A DNA stretch of 64,000 nt. Source: Porphyrobacter sp. AAP82 (GTDB taxonomy: Bacteria > Pseudomonadota > Alphaproteobacteria > Sphingomonadales > Sphingomonadaceae). The stretch lies in assembly GCF_000331285.1 (NCBI RefSeq), contig NZ_ANFX01000012.1:62001-126000 (forward strand). Reading direction: 5' to 3'. The notes under the pieces were generated by a model that ran no database searches, had not been told where the DNA came from, and saw only the letters and a list, made by a program, of their open reading frames with translations. The translations under genes and the position numbers were made by a program. This document shows, in pieces, positions 19,093 through 29,476 of this stretch (the stretch's first letter is position 1; every line of letters starts with the position of its first letter).

Positions 19093-20490
19093 ATGATACG
19101 AATTCTGGCGGATATGATCGCTGGCCGCGCGGCACCTTCGGGGCCGCGGCGCGTGTTGGCGCGCGTGGCCGCCGTGCTGGCACTGGCCGCGCTCTACCCG
19201 GTCTCCACAGCGCTCGGCGGCGGCACCTTCGAAGGCGTTGCGACCTGCGCCGGATCGACCTGCCACGGCCGCGCCGAAGGCAATGGCGCGGTTGTCAGGC
19301 AGGACGAGATCGCGACCTGGCAGGAACCGTCCTCGCCCTCGGGCGCGCATAGCCGCGCCTATGCCGTGCTCGGCGGGCGCAGGGGCCAGCAGATCGCGGC
19401 GAGCCTCGGGCTCGGCAATGCGCAATCCGCCCCCGCCTGCCTCGGCTGCCACGCGACAAACGCACCCGCCGGCCAGCGCGGCGCGAAGTTTACCCTGACC
19501 GACGGGGTCGGCTGCGAAAGCTGCCACGGCGCGAGCGGTGGCACCTGGCTTGCCGAGCACTATGCGCTGCCCGCCACCCATGCCTCGAACATCGCCGCTG
19601 GCCTGACCCCGCTCGACAATCCGCGCGCGCGGGCGGGCGTGTGCCTCGATTGCCACTACGGATCGAGCAAGCCCGGCCAGTTCGTCACCCACGCGATGAT
19701 GGCCGCGGGTCACCCGCGCGTGTCTTTCGAGCTCGACCTGTTCAGCGCGCTTCAGCAGCACCACCAAATCGACGGCGATTACATCGCCAGGAAGGGCGCG
19801 CCCAGTTCGGTACGGTTCTGGGCGGTCGGCCAGGCCGAGGCGGTGCGGCGCGCGGGCCAACTCTTCGCCCAGCCCAAGCTCGGCTACGAGGGCGCCTTCC
19901 CGCAGTTCTATTTCCTCGATTGCCATTCCTGCCACCGCACCATCGCCGATGGCCCGAACCGCAAGCTCACCTTCGAGACCAATCCGGGCCGCCCGATCCC
20001 CTTCGGCAACCCGCCCTTCAACGACGAGAACATGATCATGCTGTCGGCGGTCGCAGGCGCGCTGGTGCCGGGCGAGGCGGGCGCATTCCAGACCGCCGCG
20101 CGCGACTTCCACAAGGCGTTCGGCGCCGGCCCTGCCGAAGCGCGCGCGGCCGCGCAGGCGCTCTCGGCGCGGGCGGGGGCGCTGGCTGAAAGCCTGTCGG
20201 GCCGCGCCTATGCCGATGCCGACGCCTTCAAGATCATCGCGATCATCGCCGGCGAGGCGACCGCCCCGCGCTTTACCGACTATGCCGGGTCGGTGCAGGC
20301 GGTGATGGCGGTCGACACGCTGCTCAACGCGCTGGTGCGCGAGGGCCGGGTCACGCAGGGCGCGGCGGCGGGCATCCGCGGCGATATCTCCCGCGCCTAC
20401 AAGGCCGTCGAGGAGCCCAATGCCTATCGCCCGGCCGATTTCCGCACGGCGCTCAAATCGGCCTCGACCGCGATTGCACGGCTGAAATAG
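19093..20490 (+). CDS. Periplasmic pentaheme cytochrome c (c554-like)
   Basis: The 465-residue protein has an N-terminal hydrophobic export segment and five heme c attachment sites: an unusual CX4CH (CAGSTCH, about residue 52), then CLGCH (about 116), CESCH (about 141), CLDCH (about 184) and CHSCH (about 277). The arrangement resembles the cytochrome c554 family, which passes electrons between redox partners in the periplasm. The last 150 residues have no heme site and are helical. A G7 tract just before the ATG probably serves the ribosome. It opens a plus-strand operon with two to three bases between genes and the next members, which suggests it works with the beta-barrel and the ten-heme cytochrome. 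Confidence 0.88.
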   Translation: MIRILADMIAGRAAPSGPRRVLARVAAVLALAALYPVSTALGGGTFEGVATCAGSTCHGRAEGNGAVVRQDEIATWQEPSSPSGAHSRAYAVLGGRRGQQIAASLGLGNAQSAPACLGCHATNAPAGQRGAKFTLTDGVGCESCHGASGGTWLAEHYALPATHASNIAAGLTPLDNPRARAGVCLDCHYGSSKPGQFVTHAMMAAGHPRVSFELDLFSALQQHHQIDGDYIARKGAPSSVRFWAVGQAEAVRRAGQLFAQPKLGYEGAFPQFYFLDCHSCHRTIADGPNRKLTFETNPGRPIPFGNPPFNDENMIMLSAVAGALVPGEAGAFQTAARDFHKAFGAGPAEARAAAQALSARAGALAESLSGRAYADADAFKIIAIIAGEATAPRFTDYAGSVQAVMAVDTLLNALVREGRVTQGAAAGIRGDISRAYKAVEEPNAYRPADFRTALKSASTAIARLK

Positions 20491-20492
20491 CG

Positions 20493-22448
20493 ATGCGCGG
20501 GGGGATCACGACGTTCTGGCTGGCCGCGAGCGCGTTGGTGCTGGCTTCCTGCGGGGGCGGAGGGCCTTCGACCAGCGGCGGCGCGACCGGCGGCACCGGG
20601 CCGACACCCACCCCCACCCCGCCGCCGTCCGGACAGGTGTTCGCGGTGCCCGCCGCCGAAAGCCTGTCGAGCGCCGAGGTCGGCACGATCATCGCCCAGG
20701 CCGCCGCCGAGGCGCGCGGGCGGGGCGTGGCGGCGACCATCGCGGTCACCGACCGGGTCGGCAATGTCCTTGGCGTGTTCGCCATGCCGGGCGCAGGTGC
20801 CACCGCGCGCGTCCCGGCCGCCCCCGACGGCACCAGCCGCGACGCGCAGGGCCTGACCATCCCGGCTGCCGGCGCGGCCATCGCCAAGGCGATCACCGGC
20901 GCCTATCTCTCGAGCGGCGGCAATGCCTTTTCGAGCCGCACCGCAAGCTTCATCGTCCAGGAACATTTCCCGCCCGCGCCGACCACGGTGGGGCTGGAGA
21001 GCGGCCCGCTCTACGGGGTGCAGTTCAGCCAGCTGCCGTGTTCGGACCTCGCCGCGCGCGCCGGCGACGGATTGATCGGTCCCAAGCGCTCGCCCCTCGG
21101 GCTCGCCGCGGACCCGGGGGGCTTCCCGCTTTACCAGAACGGCGTGGTCGTCGGCGGCATCGGGGTGATCGCCGACGGGGTCTACGGCCTCGACACCAAT
21201 GTCCTCGACCGCGACAATGACGTCGACGAGGCGATCGCGCTCGCCGGGACGGTCGGCTTCGAGGCGCCAGTCAGCATCCGTGCCGACCGCATCACCGCCG
21301 ACGGCACGAGCCTGCGCTACACCGATGTCGAATATCCGCAACTCGGCGCAGTGGCGGGTGCGAGCTTCGCGGCGACTGCGGGCGCGCTGGTGCCGGTCAC
21401 CGGCTATTATGCCGGCGCGGGCCTGCTGCCGGGCGCGACCTATGGCACCGAGGCCTCGGGCATCCGCGCCTCGAGCGCGGCCGAGTTCGCCAACCGCGAT
21501 GCCTTCGTGCTCACCAACGGCGCGGGCGCGAACCGCTATCCGGTGCGCAGCGGCACCGACGGGGGCGATATCGCCGCGCCGCTGACCGCAACCGAGGCCC
21601 GCGCGATCCTCGAGGAAGCCTTCCTCGTGATGAGCCGCGCCCGCGCGCAGATCCGCCAGCCGCTCGACAGCCGCGCGCAGGTGACGATCAGCCTCGTCGA
21701 CACGCGCGGCGCGGTGCTCGGCATGGTGCGCTCGCCCGATGCGCCGATCTTCGGGATCGACGTGAGCTTGCAGAAGGCGCGCACCGCCAATTTCTTCTCC
21801 GCCCCCTTCGCCGCCGCCGAGCTTTCCGCGGCGAGCGGCGAGGTGCCGCAATTCGTCACGAGGCTGCGCACCTTCCTTGGCGATCCGACCGCGCTGACGG
21901 GGGCCTTCGCGCTGTCCGACCGTGCCCACGGCAACCTTTCGCGGCCCTATTTCCCCGATGGCGAGGTCGGCCAGCCCAACGGGCCCTTCTCGCGCCCGAT
22001 CGGGCAGTTCAGCCCCTTCTCGACCGGCTTGCAGAGCGCGCTGGTGGTCGGCAACCTCGCGCAGCACCTCGGCTTTGTGACGGGTGCGAGCGGGACGGAT
22101 ACCCCGCGCGCCTGCACGAGCCTGCCCAATTCGGCCGGCGGCACGCCGCGGCTCGCCAACGGCATCCAGATCTTCCCCGGCTCGGTCCCGGTCTATCGCG
22201 GCAACGTACTGGTCGGCGGCATCGGCGTTTCGGGCGATGGGATCGACCAGGACGACATGATCAGCTTTCTGGGTCTCCACAACGGCGCCGCGCGCGCCGG
22301 CGGGGGCCTCGGCAATGCGCCCGCCGCGATCCGCGCGGACCGGATCGTGGTGCAGGTCGGCAGCCGCCAGGTGCGGCTGCGCTACGTCAATTGCCCCTTC
22401 GCGCCGTTCATCGGCAGCAGCGAACAAAACGTGTGTCAGGGGCTGTAG
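20493..22448 (+). CDS. Lipoprotein with two HbpS/GlcG-like heme-binding domains
   Basis: The 651-residue protein begins with a lipoprotein signal (LASCGG, Cys near residue 20) and a Gly/Thr/Pro linker. It contains two copies of a HbpS/GlcG-type (DUF336) fold, at about 55-280 and 365-640. Each has a V-x-D-(R/T)-x-G-x-V/L-L-G strand pair and a GGIGV(I/S) strand (VVVGGIGV, VLVGGIGV). Members of this family bind heme or heme-related ligands. The duplicated, lipid-anchored form inside a cytochrome operon suggests heme supply or a redox-sensing accessory role. It starts 2 nt after the pentaheme gene and ends 3 nt before the barrel gene. The family call is good; the function is inferred. Confidence 0.78.
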   Translation: MRGGITTFWLAASALVLASCGGGGPSTSGGATGGTGPTPTPTPPPSGQVFAVPAAESLSSAEVGTIIAQAAAEARGRGVAATIAVTDRVGNVLGVFAMPGAGATARVPAAPDGTSRDAQGLTIPAAGAAIAKAITGAYLSSGGNAFSSRTASFIVQEHFPPAPTTVGLESGPLYGVQFSQLPCSDLAARAGDGLIGPKRSPLGLAADPGGFPLYQNGVVVGGIGVIADGVYGLDTNVLDRDNDVDEAIALAGTVGFEAPVSIRADRITADGTSLRYTDVEYPQLGAVAGASFAATAGALVPVTGYYAGAGLLPGATYGTEASGIRASSAAEFANRDAFVLTNGAGANRYPVRSGTDGGDIAAPLTATEARAILEEAFLVMSRARAQIRQPLDSRAQVTISLVDTRGAVLGMVRSPDAPIFGIDVSLQKARTANFFSAPFAAAELSAASGEVPQFVTRLRTFLGDPTALTGAFALSDRAHGNLSRPYFPDGEVGQPNGPFSRPIGQFSPFSTGLQSALVVGNLAQHLGFVTGASGTDTPRACTSLPNSAGGTPRLANGIQIFPGSVPVYRGNVLVGGIGVSGDGIDQDDMISFLGLHNGAARAGGGLGNAPAAIRADRIVVQVGSRQVRLRYVNCPFAPFIGSSEQNVCQGL

Positions 22449-22451
22449 CGC

Positions 22452-24305
22452 ATGACCCCGCTCATCCCCGCCCTGCTGCTGCTCCAGGCTGCCCCTCCCG
22501 AAGAGGCGACACCCCCGGTCGTGCCGCCCGGCGAGGCGCCCGCCGCGCAGGACTGGGAGCAGGACGCGCCTCCTGTCGATCCGCAGATCATCGAGGGCCG
22601 CGAGCGCCCGGGCTACACCGCGCCGCTGCCTGACAAGATCGAGCAGAACAACCAAGGCGCCGTGCGCGCGCCGCCTCCGCAGGCCTTCCCGGCCGAACAG
22701 GTGCCAATCCCCGATCGCTGGCGGCTCATCCAGAGCCTCGGGTTGGTGAAGGAAAACCTGCTCGATCCCTACAATCAGAACACGCTCAAGGGCGACCGCC
22801 CGATCGACCGCGCCAAGGTGCCGTGGCTGCCGATCAAGGAGGACGATTGGTTTTTCGTCGCCAACCTGATCAGCGACACCGTTTACGAGCCGCGCAGTTT
22901 CCCGATCCCTGTCGGCGTCCAGACCACCGAGGATCCGGACCGCAACGACGTGTTCGGCAACGCCTTCAGCCAGGTCTTCAGCCAGACCTTCATCGCCGGC
23001 TTTGCGCTGCTCAAGGGGTCGACCACCTTCAAGCCGCCGGTCGTCGAATACCGCCTGACGCTGGCCTACAACGTCAACTATGTCGATGTGCCCGAGCGCC
23101 GCGTGCTGTTTGTCGAGCCGACGCGGCCCAGCCATCGCCTCGACCATTTCCTCGGGGTGCAGGAGGCTTTCGTCGACTATCACCTCGCGCGGTTCGACAA
23201 TGACCGGTTCGATTTCATCTCGCTGCGCGCCGGGATCCAGCCCTTCCAGTCGGACTTCCGCGGCTTTCTGTTCAACGACCAGCAGCTTGGCGTGCGGTTG
23301 TTCGGGTCGCGCGACAACAACCGCTTCCAGTTCAACCTGGGCGCCTTCTGGCGGCTGGAGAAGGATACCAACTCGGGCCTCAACGATGTGACGCAGGCCC
23401 CGCGCGACGATTTCGTGTTCGTCGCCAACGCCTACCGGCAGGATTTCCTGATCCCGGCCCTCACCAGCCAGATCACCGTCGTCTACAACCGCAACCGCGA
23501 GTCGGGCGATATCGAGATCGACGACAACGGCTTCCCGGTGCGCCCGGCGCTGCTCGGCACCTTGCGGGGCCGCGAATACGACGCTTTCTACCTCGGCTAC
23601 AACCTCGATGGCCGCATCGGCCGCGTGAACCTGACGGGGAGCTTCTACTGGGCGCTCGGCAAGGACCGCAACAGCTTCCTCACCGATCGTCCGGCGGACA
23701 TCAATGCGCAGTTCGCCGCGGTGGAAGCGAGCTATGACCGCGACTGGATGCGCTTCCGGCTCTCGGCCGCCTATGCCAGCGGCGACGAGGACCCCTATGA
23801 CGACACCGAGGGCGGGTTCGATGCGATTTTCGAGAACCCGGTGTTCGCAGGCGCCGACACCTCCTACTGGATCCGCCAGACCATTCCCTTTGCAGGCGGC
23901 GGGCGGGTCATCAGCGTCAATGGCCGCAACGGGCTCCTCAACTCGCTGCGAAGCTCGAAAGAGCAGGGGCAGAGCAATTTCAACAACCCCGGCCTGATGC
24001 TGGTCGGCGCGGGCGCGGATTTCGATCTGACGCCCGAGTTCCGGCTGACCGCCAACGCCAACCACCTGTGGTTCGAGAACACCTCGGTGCTCGAGGTGCT
24101 GCGCAACGAGGGCTCGATCCCCAAGGAGATCGGCTTCGACCTTTCGGCTTCGGCGATCTGGCGGCCCCATGCCAACCAGAACCTCGTCTTCCGCCTGTCC
24201 GCCGCGACCCTGCTGGCGGGCGACGGCTTCCGCGACCTGTTCACTTCCCGCGGGGGTGGAAAGGAATTCGTCTCGATCCTCGCCAACGTGGTGCTGACCT
24301 ACTGA
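22452..24305 (+). CDS. Outer-membrane beta-barrel protein of the cytochrome island
   Basis: The 617-residue protein has a short N-terminal hydrophobic segment, a Pro/Glu-rich stretch to about residue 90, then alternating strands with many aromatic and charged residues typical of a large outer-membrane barrel, ending VLTY. No TonB plug, porin loop or known substrate motif was recognised. It resembles a DUF1302/alginate-type porin only in style. Its place between a five-heme and a ten-heme cytochrome is the arrangement seen in porin-cytochrome conduits such as MtrAB, although it is not recognisably MtrB. It follows the lipoprotein gene by 3 nt, and its stop overlaps the next ATG (TGATG). Confidence 0.7.
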   Translation: MTPLIPALLLLQAAPPEEATPPVVPPGEAPAAQDWEQDAPPVDPQIIEGRERPGYTAPLPDKIEQNNQGAVRAPPPQAFPAEQVPIPDRWRLIQSLGLVKENLLDPYNQNTLKGDRPIDRAKVPWLPIKEDDWFFVANLISDTVYEPRSFPIPVGVQTTEDPDRNDVFGNAFSQVFSQTFIAGFALLKGSTTFKPPVVEYRLTLAYNVNYVDVPERRVLFVEPTRPSHRLDHFLGVQEAFVDYHLARFDNDRFDFISLRAGIQPFQSDFRGFLFNDQQLGVRLFGSRDNNRFQFNLGAFWRLEKDTNSGLNDVTQAPRDDFVFVANAYRQDFLIPALTSQITVVYNRNRESGDIEIDDNGFPVRPALLGTLRGREYDAFYLGYNLDGRIGRVNLTGSFYWALGKDRNSFLTDRPADINAQFAAVEASYDRDWMRFRLSAAYASGDEDPYDDTEGGFDAIFENPVFAGADTSYWIRQTIPFAGGGRVISVNGRNGLLNSLRSSKEQGQSNFNNPGLMLVGAGADFDLTPEFRLTANANHLWFENTSVLEVLRNEGSIPKEIGFDLSASAIWRPHANQNLVFRLSAATLLAGDGFRDLFTSRGGGKEFVSILANVVLTY

Positions 24306-27300
24306 TGCGCGCGCTCACCCAGCCTTTCGCCCGCCACTTCGCGCTGCTTGCCGCCGCCTTCGTGATCGCCGCGACGATGTTCGCAGGCAGCCCGATGGCC
24401 TCGGACGAGGAGAAACCGGTCAAGCGCGACTACAGCCTCGTCATCGCGGCCCCCGCGCCGCAGCGGCAATCGGTCGCCGAGATGGACGCCAAATCCGCAG
24501 GCTGCCTCACCTGTCACGTCAAGACCGATGCGCCGACGATGCACGTCTCGCCTGCGGTGCGATTGGGCTGCACCGATTGCCATGGCGGCAATGAGGCCGT
24601 GCGCGGCAATTCCGAACTGCCGCACGATCACCCCGATTACGTCGCCGCGCGCGATGCCGCGCATGTGCTGCCCAAGTACCCCAATTCCTGGCACTTCCCT
24701 TCCTCGGCGAACCCCAAGCGCTCCTACGCGCTGCTCAACAAGGAATCGCCGGAGTTCGTGAAGTTCATCAACCCGTCCGACTACCGCGTCGCGCGCGATG
24801 CCTGCGGGGCGTGCCACATCCAGTCGATCGAGAGCGCCGAACGCTCGATCATGGCGACCGGCGCGATGCTGTGGGGCGGGGCGAGCTACAATAACGGCAT
24901 CCTGCCCTTCAAGAACTACCTCCTTGGCGAGGCCTACACGCGCGAGGGCGATCCGGCGCATATCACGACGCCGGGCGCGGGGCCGGGGGGCAAGCTGTCC
25001 GGCGATCAGGTCGCGCGCGGCGTGCTTGCCGAGATGTATCCGCTGCCGACCTGGCACGTGATCCCGCCGGGCGATGTGTTCCGCGTGTTCGAGCGCGGCG
25101 GGCGCACGATCAACTCGCAGTTCCCGGAAATCGGCCTGCCCAACCCTTCGGGCTCGATCCAGCGCCTCGACGAGCCCGGGCGGCCCGATTTGAAGCAATC
25201 GAACCGCGGCCCGGGCACCGGCCTGCGCGTGGCGATCCCCGCGCTTAACATCCACAAGACCCGCCTCAACGATCCCTTCACCTGGTTCATGGGCACCAAC
25301 GACCAGCCGGGCGACTACCGCCATTCGGGCTGCGCGAGCTGCCACGTGGTCTATGCCAACGACCGCGAGCCGCGCCATTCGCTGACCTATGCGCAGTTCG
25401 GGCGCGACGGGCAGTCGATCACCGCCGATCCCACCATCGCCGAGAAGATCGCACATCTGGCCGGTGCGGATGACGGCCACGGCGGCCACGGCGCGGTCAA
25501 GCAGCCGGGCGATGACCACCATGCTGATGCGCTCAGGCAGCAAAGCGGTAGCGCAGACAAGGACTCTGACGGAGCGCTGCGCACGGCCTCGGGCGAGGTC
25601 AAGGAAAGCGGCCACCCGCTCCAGCACGTCTTCACCCGCGCGATCCCTACAGCTCAGTGCATGAACTGCCACATGCACCAGCCGAACATCTTCCTGAATT
25701 CGTTCCTCGGATACACCATGTGGGACTACGAGAGCGACGCGCCCTTCATGTGGCCCAAGCAGCAGAAGTACCCGACCGCCGAGGAAGTGCGCGCTGTCAC
25801 CGACCGCAACCCCGAAGGCGCCGCGCCGCGCGGGAACTGGGCCGACCTCGATTTCCTGCGCAATGTCTACGATCTCAACCCGCAGCTGAAGGACACCCAG
25901 TTCGCCGACTATCACGGCCACGGCTGGAACTTCCGCGCGATCTTCAAGCGCGACCGCGAGGGCAATCTGCTCGATGCGCAAGGGCAGATCGTCGACCCCG
26001 ACGATCCGGAGAAGTGGCGCCGCGAGGGCGAGGGCAAGTTCGTGCCTGCCGGCGTCAACCCCGGCAAGGCGGTCCACCTCATGGATATCCATGCCGAGAA
26101 GGGCATGCAGTGCGCCGATTGCCACTTCGAGCAGGACAGCCACGGCAATGGCCTGATCTATGGCGAGGTGGCGAACGCGATCGAGATCACCTGCAAGGAT
26201 TGCCACGGCACGGCCGACGCCTACCCCACCTTGCGCACCAGCGGCCCGGCCGCGCCGCCCGAGGGGCATAACCTCGCCCTGCTGCGCAACCCGGACGGCA
26301 AGCGCCGCTTCGAATGGCTCGAGGGTCCGGACGGCAGGCAACGTCTGATCCAGCGCTCGATCGTCGACCCGAACCTCCAGTGGGAGATGAGCCTCGTCAA
26401 GGATTCGGTCGATCCCGCCACCCCGACCTTCAACGCCAAGGCCGCGCGCGCCAAGCTCGTCAGCCGTTACGGCGCGGAGACCGGCAATTTCGAATTCGGC
26501 ACCGGCATCTCCGAGGGCGACCGCGCGCACCGCGAGCCGGAGATGGCCTGCTTCACCTGCCACCTGTCATGGACGACAAGTTGCGGCGGGTGTCACCTGC
26601 CGATCGAGGCCAACTGGAAGACCCCCGTCCACCGCTATGAAGGCGGCGAGACGCGCAACTTTGCGACCTACAACCCGCAGGTCGCGCGCGATGAGATGTT
26701 CCAGCTCGGCAAGCACATGACCACCAAGGGCAACCAGGTCGCCCCGGTCCGGTCGTCCTCGGCGCTGGTGCTGTCCTCGACCAACATCAACCGCGAGCGG
26801 ATCTATGTGCAGCAGCCGCCGATCAGCGCGATCGGTTTCTCCAGCCAGGCCTTCGCGCCGCACTTCCCGCACACCGTGCGCCTGACCGAGACCAAGACCT
26901 GCACCGATTGCCACTTGTCCGCCAAGGAAGACAACAACGCGATCATGGCGCAGCTGTTCCTGCTGGGCACCAACTACGTCAACTTCGTCGGTCTCAACGC
27001 GTGGAGCGGGCTGGAGGGCGGCTTCCAGGCGACGCGGGTGACCGAGTATGACGAGCCCCAGGCGGTGATCGGCTCCTACCTTCACCGCTATGCCTATCCC
27101 GATTACTGGGGTCTCCACGTCAACCAGAACGGCCGCGAGCTGAAGAACTGGACACGTGGGCGCACCTTCGATGGGGAGATGTCGGGCGAGACTCACCCGC
27201 TCGAACAGTTCCTCAATGTCCACGAAGGCACGCCGGGCCGCGTCGGCTGTCTCCAGCTGCGCGGCGAATACATGTTCGTCGCCGAGGGCAAGGGCGGGTT

Positions 27301-28441
27301 TGCGGTCTATGACGTCGCCAGCATCGCCAACAAGGGCACTTCCGAGCGGATTCTCAAGGGACCGTTCTCCGCGCTCGGCCACGACACGCAGGTCAAGACC
27401 GCCAACGCAACCTGCATGGCGCTCGCCACCAACCAGCCGATCGCGCCGACCCGCAACACCGAAGCGATGCGCGAGGCCAATCAGGAACAGGCCTTCAAGC
27501 CGATCTACAATTTTGCCGCAGTGACCGATGCTTCGGAGGGCCTGATCCTCGTCAACGTCAACACGCTGGCCGACGGCGAATTCCGCAACAATAAGCTGCG
27601 CCGCCACACCTATGCCGACGGCTCGAACGCATGGAACCCGGGCGGCGTGCTGAACGGCGCGCGGCACATCGTGCTGGCGGGCGAGGTCGCCTATATCACC
27701 GCGGCCAAGGGGCTGGTGGTGGTCGACCTCAGCGACCCCGACACACCCAGACTGGCGGCGGTCCGCGAGCTGCGCGATGCGCGGGCGAGCGCGGTGCAGT
27801 TCCGCTACCTTTGGGTGACCGACGCCGACGGGGTGAAGCTGTTCGACATCACGAGCCTGCGCAATCCGGTCGCCGTGCCCGAGGCGACCGTGCCGCTGGC
27901 CGATGCGCGGCGCACGTATATCGCGCGCACCTATGCCTATGTCGCGGCCAAGGGCGATGGCCTCGTCATCCTCAATGTGACCAACCCGCGCAGTCCCAAG
28001 GTCTACCAGAAGGTGACGCTGGACGGGGCGCTGAACGATGCCGAGGACGTGATCGTCGGCACCACCAACGCCTCGCTGTTCGCCTATGTCGCGGACGGGA
28101 AGAACGGGGTGAAGGTGCTCCAGCTCACCAGCCCCGAAAGCCAGCGCGGCTTCTACGGTTTCAGCCCGGCGCCCAAGCCCGAACTGGTCGCCTGGGCCAG
28201 GACTCCGACGCCGGCGATCGCCATGTCGAAGGGCCTCGACCGCGACCGTGCGGTGGACGAGACCGGCGGGCAGATGGCGGTCTTCGGCCGCTTGGGCTCA
28301 CGCCCCTTCACCCGCGATGAGATGGAGCGGATGTTCATGACCCGCAGCGGCGTGCCGTGGAAGGTTACGGACGATGTTGACATGAAGCGCTGGGTCGGGC
28401 TGGCACCGACAGGAGCGCAGCGGGCGAGCGCGCGGAAGTAA
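24305..28441 (+). CDS. Decaheme cytochrome c fused to LVIVD beta-propeller
   Basis: The 1378-residue exported protein has a signal segment (about 12-32) and ten CXXCH sites: CLTCH (about 66), CTDCH (88), CGACH (167), CASCH (343), CMNCH (452), CADCH (602), CKDCH (630), CFTCH (749), CGGCH (760) and CTDCH (866). The C-terminal part (about 980-1300) holds LVIVD-type repeats such as [13 protein letters not shown] and [13 protein letters not shown], expected to form a beta-propeller, often an extracellular interaction module. A His-rich insert lies at about 395-425 ([13 protein letters not shown]). The start overlaps the preceding stop by one base. It is the probable main electron carrier of the plus-strand unit. 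Confidence 0.92.
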   Translation: MRALTQPFARHFALLAAAFVIAATMFAGSPMASDEEKPVKRDYSLVIAAPAPQRQSVAEMDAKSAGCLTCHVKTDAPTMHVSPAVRLGCTDCHGGNEAVRGNSELPHDHPDYVAARDAAHVLPKYPNSWHFPSSANPKRSYALLNKESPEFVKFINPSDYRVARDACGACHIQSIESAERSIMATGAMLWGGASYNNGILPFKNYLLGEAYTREGDPAHITTPGAGPGGKLSGDQVARGVLAEMYPLPTWHVIPPGDVFRVFERGGRTINSQFPEIGLPNPSGSIQRLDEPGRPDLKQSNRGPGTGLRVAIPALNIHKTRLNDPFTWFMGTNDQPGDYRHSGCASCHVVYANDREPRHSLTYAQFGRDGQSITADPTIAEKIAHLAGADDGHGGHGAVKQPGDDHHADALRQQSGSADKDSDGALRTASGEVKESGHPLQHVFTRAIPTAQCMNCHMHQPNIFLNSFLGYTMWDYESDAPFMWPKQQKYPTAEEVRAVTDRNPEGAAPRGNWADLDFLRNVYDLNPQLKDTQFADYHGHGWNFRAIFKRDREGNLLDAQGQIVDPDDPEKWRREGEGKFVPAGVNPGKAVHLMDIHAEKGMQCADCHFEQDSHGNGLIYGEVANAIEITCKDCHGTADAYPTLRTSGPAAPPEGHNLALLRNPDGKRRFEWLEGPDGRQRLIQRSIVDPNLQWEMSLVKDSVDPATPTFNAKAARAKLVSRYGAETGNFEFGTGISEGDRAHREPEMACFTCHLSWTTSCGGCHLPIEANWKTPVHRYEGGETRNFATYNPQVARDEMFQLGKHMTTKGNQVAPVRSSSALVLSSTNINRERIYVQQPPISAIGFSSQAFAPHFPHTVRLTETKTCTDCHLSAKEDNNAIMAQLFLLGTNYVNFVGLNAWSGLEGGFQATRVTEYDEPQAVIGSYLHRYAYPDYWGLHVNQNGRELKNWTRGRTFDGEMSGETHPLEQFLNVHEGTPGRVGCLQLRGEYMFVAEGKGGFAVYDVASIANKGTSERILKGPFSALGHDTQVKTANATCMALATNQPIAPTRNTEAMREANQEQAFKPIYNFAAVTDASEGLILVNVNTLADGEFRNNKLRRHTYADGSNAWNPGGVLNGARHIVLAGEVAYITAAKGLVVVDLSDPDTPRLAAVRELRDARASAVQFRYLWVTDADGVKLFDITSLRNPVAVPEATVPLADARRTYIARTYAYVAAKGDGLVILNVTNPRSPKVYQKVTLDGALNDAEDVIVGTTNASLFAYVADGKNGVKVLQLTSPESQRGFYGFSPAPKPELVAWARTPTPAIAMSKGLDRDRAVDETGGQMAVFGRLGSRPFTRDEMERMFMTRSGVPWKVTDDVDMKRWVGLAPTGAQRASARK

Positions 28442-28470
28442 AAACCGGCGCCTCATGCTTGCAGGGAATC

Positions 28471-28571
28471 GGCCCGCCGCAGGACGGGCCGCAAGGGCGA
28501 ACGCCCGCCCGCAGGCGCCCGGAGCGAAGCGGAGAAGCAGCGCCGAGGACGTGCCCGCGCAAGGCGGGCAC
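28471..28571. repeat. Intergenic hairpin cluster between convergent genes
   Basis: Between the two cytochrome units lie several dyads: GGCCCG/CGGGCC (28471-28490), GGGCG/CGCCC near 28495, and GTGCCCGC/GCGGGCAC with a 5-base loop (28551-28571). The last is flanked by A6 on its plus-strand 3' side, so it is not a canonical terminator on either strand. The makeup resembles a dispersed palindromic repeat. A related GCCCGC/GCGGGC palindrome is at 34795. Confidence 0.45.
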
Positions 28572-28587
28572 GCAAAAAAGGGAAACC

Positions 28588-29457
28588 TTACTCGCGCTCG
28601 GCGAACATGCCCTCGATCATGCCCTGCAAGGCGGGCGTGAAGCGCGCCAGCACCTGCCAGTCGCCGGCCCGCTCGTAGTGCGAGACGAGGGCCTCGCCGT
28701 CCCAGCGGTGGATCGCATAGGTCGGCGGCTCGGTCGTGATGAGCTCGCGCTCGTCGGGCACATGCTGGTCGATCGGCGTCAGGTCCATCGCCACCAGCGG
28801 CGCGACCGAGGGGGTGACCCCGAGCGGAATGCCGGCGAAGCTGGTGCTGATCTGGCGGTGGAGATGCCCGCAATGGATCGCCAGCACCTGTGATTGCCCC
28901 TCGAGCACCGTGTGCAGCCGGGTGATCCAGTCTTCGCCCGGGGCAGGGTCCATCCAGTCGATTCCGGCGACCACCGGCGGGTGATGCATGAAGATCAGCG
29001 TCGGCGTATCGGGCGCCTCGGCCAGCCGCGCGGCAAGCCATGCGGCGCGCGCCTCGCAGAAGGCTCCACCGTGGCGGCCGTCTTCCAGCGTGTCGAGGCA
29101 GATGATCCTTAGGCCCAGTCCGGCATCGACGACATAGTGGAGAAAGCCGCCTTCGGCCGGCACGACCTGCGGAAAGGCGCCAAGCAGGCCTTCGCGGCTG
29201 TCGTGGTTGCCGACCATCGGCAGGATCGGGATCGGGCAATCGGCGAGCAGTGCGACCGTCTTGGAAAAGCTCTCCGCATCGCCGTGATCGGTGATGTCGC
29301 CCGAAAGCACCAGCAGATCGGGGCGGTTGGGCCCTTCGATCAGGCGCTTGAGAGTGGCGCGGAAGCGGGTGAGGTTCAGCTCCTCGGGCTTTTCATCAGG
29401 GGCGAATCCGACATGGATGTCGGTCATCTGCGCGATCAGAACCGCCTTGCCCGTCAT
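28588..29457 (-). CDS. CpdA-like metallophosphoesterase (cAMP phosphodiesterase candidate)
   Basis: A 289-residue cytoplasmic enzyme with all signature motifs of calcineurin-type phosphoesterases of the CpdA group: TDIHVG (about 13), SGDITDHG (about 53), GNHDSR (about 83), MHHPP (about 158) and CGHLH (about 197). CpdA-type enzymes hydrolyse 3',5'-cAMP. The start was placed at the ATG preceded by GGGGGG rather than an upstream in-frame codon. It lies 19 nt downstream of the FHA-cytochrome gene on the same strand, so it is probably cotranscribed with the cNMP-binding flavoprotein. Close linkage to a cAMP-making cyclase and a cNMP-binding oxidoreductase supports a cAMP role, but other phosphodiesters are possible. 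Confidence 0.85.
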   Translation of the reverse strand: MTGKAVLIAQMTDIHVGFAPDEKPEELNLTRFRATLKRLIEGPNRPDLLVLSGDITDHGDAESFSKTVALLADCPIPILPMVGNHDSREGLLGAFPQVVPAEGGFLHYVVDAGLGLRIICLDTLEDGRHGGAFCEARAAWLAARLAEAPDTPTLIFMHHPPVVAGIDWMDPAPGEDWITRLHTVLEGQSQVLAIHCGHLHRQISTSFAGIPLGVTPSVAPLVAMDLTPIDQHVPDERELITTEPPTYAIHRWDGEALVSHYERAGDWQVLARFTPALQGMIEGMFAERE

Positions 29458-29476
29458 GAAATCCCCCCGCCGATTG

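Noticed and set aside
20424-24170. Open frame of about 1250 codons opposite the lipoprotein and barrel genes
   Set aside because: Antisense shadow, Arg/Ala/Gly/Asp-rich. The sense frames have lipobox, operon spacing and domain evidence.
28551-28571. Hairpin as a terminator for the ten-heme cytochrome transcript
   Set aside because: The run next to it on the plus strand is A, not T, and on the minus strand the T-run comes before the stem, so it fits neither orientation.
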